Shown here one piece after another: positions 61,091-64,000 of a DNA stretch of 64,000 nucleotides. The notes under the pieces are model-generated. The model saw only the letters and a list, made by a program, of their open reading frames with translations, made no database searches and was not told the DNA's origin. Position 1 is the stretch's first letter, and every line of letters begins with the position of its first letter. Source of the DNA: Desulfovibrio fairfieldensis (GTDB taxonomy: Bacteria > Desulfobacterota > Desulfovibrionia > Desulfovibrionales > Desulfovibrionaceae); contig NZ_CP014229.1 of NCBI RefSeq assembly GCF_001553605.1, positions 3,314,501 to 3,378,500 on the forward strand. Direction: 5' to 3'. Position numbers and translations under genes: made by a program.

Positions 61091-61999
61091 ATGGTCTTTG
61101 TATCCATTATGACCCTGTTCGCCCTGGGACTCGCGGCCTCGATCATCCTGGCCGTGGCTTCGCGTGTCTTTTACGTCAAAGAGGATCCCAGAGTGGAGGC
61201 CGTGGTGGAGGCCCTGCCCGGTGCCAATTGCGGCGGTTGCGGCTTTGCGGGTTGTGAGGGTTATGCCACGGCGGTGGTCAATGATCCTTCGGTGCCGGCG
61301 AACAAATGCTGCGCCGGCGGCGCGGCCACCAGCATCGCCGTGGGCGAACTCACGGGCAAGACCGTGGCCGAGGCCGAGCCCCTGTATGCCTTGCGGCGTT
61401 GCGACAAGCTGGCAGGCAAGGTGGCTCCGCGCTACCAGTATCAGGGCATGCCTTCCTGCGCCGCCGCGGCTCTGATGCGCGGGGGCACGGATGTCTGCGT
61501 CTATTCCTGCCTGGGATTCGGCGACTGCGTGCAGGTCTGCCCCTTCGGTGCCATGGAAGTGCGTGACGGCCTGGTACGCGTGGACCGGAGCAAGTGCACG
61601 GGCTGCGGCGTGTGCGTGGCCGCCTGCCCGCGCGGCATTCTGGAACTGACGCCCCAGCGGGGACGCGTGGCGGTCTACTGCAACACCAGGGACAAGCTGC
61701 GCGCGGTCATGGATGTCTGCGACGTGGGCTGCATCAAGTGCGGCAAGTGTATCAAGACCTGTCCGGCCAAGGCCGTGCGCCTGGAAGACAACCGCATTGT
61801 CATTGACCATCTTCTCTGTCTTTCTTACGGCCCCATCTGCGAAGAGGCCTGCGTGGGCACCTGCCCGCGCCATATTCTGCGTTCCACCCGGAATCCCCTT
61901 GTGCCCCGCGCCGTTGCGGACGCGGACGACAAGGCGGCAACGCCGCCCGCGCCCGAGGCCGCCGCTTCGGAGCAATCCCGGCCCCAACCCCAAGCCTGA
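61091..61999 (+). CDS. rnfB: Electron transport complex subunit RnfB
   Basis: A 302-residue ferredoxin-like subunit. An N-terminal membrane helix (IMTLFALGLAASIILAVASR) is followed by the RnfB cluster domain LPGANCGGCGFAGCEGYATA. Then come further ferredoxin-type motifs: CLGFGDCVQVCPFGAMEV, CTGCGVCVAACPRGIL and CIKCGKCIKTCPAKAV. CGEEACVGTC-like cysteines (CEEACVGTCPRHIL) follow, and a proline/alanine tail. It accepts electrons from ferredoxin. The start at 61091 has GAGGTT upstream; the Met six codons later is an alternative. Number of clusters is larger than in the E. coli protein, which is common in this group. Confidence 0.92.
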   Translation: MVFVSIMTLFALGLAASIILAVASRVFYVKEDPRVEAVVEALPGANCGGCGFAGCEGYATAVVNDPSVPANKCCAGGAATSIAVGELTGKTVAEAEPLYALRRCDKLAGKVAPRYQYQGMPSCAAAALMRGGTDVCVYSCLGFGDCVQVCPFGAMEVRDGLVRVDRSKCTGCGVCVAACPRGILELTPQRGRVAVYCNTRDKLRAVMDVCDVGCIKCGKCIKTCPAKAVRLEDNRIVIDHLLCLSYGPICEEACVGTCPRHILRSTRNPLVPRAVADADDKAATPPAPEAAASEQSRPQPQA

Positions 62000-62011
62000 G
62001 AGGGAGGCAGC

Positions 62012-63067
62012 ATGCCGTCCATTTACAGTCGCCGTCATTTTCTGCGGGCCGCGCTGCTGAGCGGCGGGGCTCTCACCGCCGCCACCCTGACGCCCGCCTT
62101 GCTGCCGCTGGCCGCCAGGGCCGGTGGACTGTTGCCGGGCGGCGCGCCTGCGGAGCCGCTGCAGCAGACCAGCCTGTTCATGGGCACCATGGTCAGCATC
62201 AGCGTGGCCCAGGTCGAGCCGGGCCGGGCCGAAGAAGGCATGGCGCGCGCGTTTGCCCTGGGCCGCCGCATGGCGGACGTATTCACCCGTTTTGACGCCT
62301 CGTCGCCGGTGGGCGCGCTCAATGCCGACGGCGCGTTATCCGACACGCCGCCGGAGCTGAACGCGCTGTTGCAACGCGCCATGCGCGTGGGCCGCCTGAC
62401 GGGCGGCGCCTTTGACGTGACCGTACTGCCTTTGTTGCGCCTGTTGGACGCCCACCGCAATCCCACAGGCAGCCTGCGCCTGGCCGAAGGCGAGTTGCGC
62501 GAAACCCTGGAACTGGTGGGCGCGGAACATCTGGAAGCGAGCGGCAAGGCTTTGCGCTTTATGCGTTCCGGCATGGGTCTGACCCTGGACGGCATTGCCA
62601 AGGGCCATATTGCCGAGGCCATGTCGCGTGAACTCGCGGCCGCCGGTTGCCCGGATCACTTGGTCAATGCCGGCGGCGACATGGTGGCGCGCGGCCGCAA
62701 AGCTCCGGACGCGCCTTGGCGCGTGGCCGTGGAAGACCCGCAAAAGCGGGGCAAGTATCCCCAGGTGGTGGAACTGCCCGCGGGCGGGGCCATTGCCACG
62801 TCCGGCGGCTATGAGGTTTTTTACGACGCCGCGCAAAGCCACAGCCATCTGGTCAGTCCGGCCACCGGCCAAAGCCCGGCCCTGGCCAGCGTGACCGTGA
62901 CCGCGCCCGAGGGGCTCATGGCCGATGCCCTGGCCACGGCCCTGTCGGTCATGCCGCCGCGCGAAGCTCTGGCCCTGGCCGACGCCCTGCCCGGCTGCGC
63001 CTGCTGCCTGTTGCGCCGGGACGGGCTGGCGCGGGTATCCGGTCGCTGGCAGGGGCGGCCGGTCTAG
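62012..63067 (+). CDS. apbE: FAD:protein FMN transferase
   Basis: A 351-residue exported protein. The N-terminus RRHFLRAALLSGGALTAATL is a Tat-like signal. The ApbE domain has TSLFMGTMVSISVAQ, FTRFDASSPVGALNADG, GAFDVTVLPLLRLL, LDGIAKGHIAEAM and the metal-binding VNAGGDMVARGRK with VSPATGQSPALASVTV. It transfers FMN to Thr of RnfG and RnfD, so its place at the end of the operon fits. The stop codon TAG lies within the left end of the inverted-repeat element at 63064, so the extreme C-terminus may have been set by that insertion. Confidence 0.93.
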   Translation: MPSIYSRRHFLRAALLSGGALTAATLTPALLPLAARAGGLLPGGAPAEPLQQTSLFMGTMVSISVAQVEPGRAEEGMARAFALGRRMADVFTRFDASSPVGALNADGALSDTPPELNALLQRAMRVGRLTGGAFDVTVLPLLRLLDAHRNPTGSLRLAEGELRETLELVGAEHLEASGKALRFMRSGMGLTLDGIAKGHIAEAMSRELAAAGCPDHLVNAGGDMVARGRKAPDAPWRVAVEDPQKRGKYPQVVELPAGGAIATSGGYEVFYDAAQSHSHLVSPATGQSPALASVTVTAPEGLMADALATALSVMPPREALALADALPGCACCLLRRDGLARVSGRWQGRPV

Positions 63068-63214
63068 GGCCTGTTGACACTATGCCTTTTTGCCCGCTCG
63101 CTACGTCAGATTTCACCTGCTTTTTCGGTCGAGTACCAAAAGAGTACACTCCCTCAAAACAGGCTTATCTTCCTTGCGGGCGAACAAAAATTCTATAGTG
63201 TCAACAGGCCCTAG
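63064..63214. repeat. MITE-like element with 20-bp inverted ends
   Basis: CTAGGGCCTGTTGACACTAT at 63064-63083 and its exact complement at 63195-63214 bound 151 bases with no coding frame. The interior includes TTTTTGCCCGC near one end and GCGGGCGAACAAAAA near the other, so the complementarity extends inward. CTAG occurs at both outer ends. It lies between apbE and the GT10-type gene. Confidence 0.85.
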
Positions 63215-63270
63215 GCCGCGCTGCGGGGCGCTTGCCCGACCTGTCCTTCCGAGTGTAAGAAAGGCGGGTG

Positions 63271-64000
63271 ATGGACTGCTTTTTCTGCACCGTGCACGCG
63301 GCCTGGCCCTGGCTGCGCCAGACGGAAGACGGATCGGGCCGCATGGGGGACGTACGCTTTGTCCTGGAGGACAAGGACGGCTGTGCTCCCTGGCTGGTGG
63401 TCTTTGACGAGCCGCCCGCGGGCGCGGCGACCCGCGTTCCGCGCGAACGGCGTGTGCTCTTCGTCACCGAGCCGCCGGAAATCAAGCGTTATCCGCGTTC
63501 CTACCTGGGCCAGTTCGGCACGGTCATTTCCCCCTATGCCTTCCGGGGCGTGGAGCCCCGTGCCCTTCTTTTGGAAAATCCCTGCCTGAACTGGCACTAC
63601 GGGGTTGCCACGGGCCACGGCGCGCCCGTATCTCCGGCCTTGCGCCGCCTCGACGACATCCAAAATCTGCCCATGCCGCCCAAGCCCAAAAAATGTTCGG
63701 TCATTTGCTCCACCAAAACGGCCACGGAAGCGCAACGGCGGCGCATCCGTTTCGTCCGGCGCCTGAAAGATATCCTGGGGGACGATCTGGATGTCTTTGG
63801 GCGGGGTTTCCGTCCCGTGTCCGACAAGGCCGAGGCCATTGCCCCGTATGCGTACCATCTGGTGCTGGAAAACAACTACATCGACAATTTTTGGACGGAA
63901 AAGCTGGCGGACGCCTGGATCGGCTGGGCGCTGCCCCTTTATCTGGGCGCTCCCAATCTGGCGGCGGCCTGCGGCCTGCCGGACGGTTTTGTGGCGCTTG
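63271..64000 (+). CDS. GT10 (alpha-1,3-fucosyltransferase-like) glycosyltransferase, N-terminal part
   Basis: The frame opens at ATG 63271 after AAAGGCGGG and is still open at the window end (243 residues). The N-terminal half has LVVFDEPPAG, VLFVTEPPEIKRYPRSYL and NPCLNWHYGVATGHG. Later KKCSVICSTKTATEAQRRR and GRGFRPVSDKAEAIAPYAYH lead into the diagnostic GT10 donor-site stretch HLVLENNYIDNFWTEKLADA and LPLYLGAPN (the family's ENS...TEK...P-Y-GAP pattern). Such enzymes transfer fucose or related sugars from a GDP donor to lipopolysaccharide. It follows the MITE-like element and is probably independent of the rnf operon. Confidence 0.82.
   Translation, partial: MDCFFCTVHAAWPWLRQTEDGSGRMGDVRFVLEDKDGCAPWLVVFDEPPAGAATRVPRERRVLFVTEPPEIKRYPRSYLGQFGTVISPYAFRGVEPRALLLENPCLNWHYGVATGHGAPVSPALRRLDDIQNLPMPPKPKKCSVICSTKTATEAQRRRIRFVRRLKDILGDDLDVFGRGFRPVSDKAEAIAPYAYHLVLENNYIDNFWTEKLADAWIGWALPLYLGAPNLAAACGLPDGFVAL

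Overview
The window looks like a chromosomal segment of a sulfate-reducing deltaproteobacterium, most likely Desulfovibrio or a close relative. The main reason is the right end: a ten-heme cytochrome c followed by rnfCDGEAB and apbE, an arrangement typical of Desulfovibrionaceae. A C-GCAxxG-C-C redox protein, a sacrificial-sulfur PP-loop protein and GC-rich housekeeping genes fit the same picture.

Region 1 (1-21563) is a surface-glycan locus, visibly more AT-rich in parts than the rest of the window. A radical SAM tail and a methyltransferase point right. Everything from 21563 down to 1168 points left and is tightly packed, often with ATGA overlaps. It holds a phosphoheptose-isomerase-like SIS protein, a bifunctional nucleotidyltransferase/PfkB kinase of the HldE type in inverted domain order, an unrecognised protein, a radical SAM enzyme, a HAD-phosphatase/APH-kinase fusion, a split transketolase, two zinc-ribbon TIGR04372-type glycosyltransferases, four methyltransferase-family proteins, an SDR, a WbuC-like cupin and a sulfotransferase. 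I read it as a dedicated route from pentose phosphates through sedoheptulose 7-phosphate to an activated heptose-like sugar, followed by decoration. Three genes carry simple repeats suited to phase variation: (AG)14 in the sulfotransferase (frame broken), C7 in one glycosyltransferase (frame broken) and C9 in a methyltransferase paralogue (frame intact).

Region 2 (21564-30963) starts with a decayed ISAs1-type transposase. It continues with a leftward tetronate (threonate/erythronate) catabolic and tripartite-tricarboxylate-transporter operon under a LacI-type regulator. ltnD and otnI are intact. otnC has a nonsense codon, otnK has lost its 5' part and has a frameshift, tctB is fused to the otnK remnant, tctA and tctC are frameshifted, an IS200 copy sits in the end of tctC, and the regulator seems to lack about 19 internal residues. 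The operon appears to be decaying.

Region 3 (31124-55223) is mostly housekeeping: rnhA, a membrane/redox/radical-SAM trio, an FMN reductase, a thioesterase, an AraC-GyrI regulator, two paralogous lipoproteins, an XRE/CI-like regulatory module with 22-bp palindromic operators, tRNA-Ser(UGA), HU, murI, a TSUP permease, hisH-hisF-larE-like, a 36-residue basic protein, an FmdB-type zinc ribbon, purB, pyrE, an L,D-transpeptidase, an AGCS symporter and a diguanylate cyclase. Two small palindromic repeat families are scattered here.

Region 4 (55756-64000) is the dhcA-rnfCDGEAB-apbE energy-conservation operon, with a palindrome-rich 374-bp spacer before rnfB. A MITE-like element with 20-bp inverted ends follows apbE, and then a GT10-type glycosyltransferase that runs off the window.
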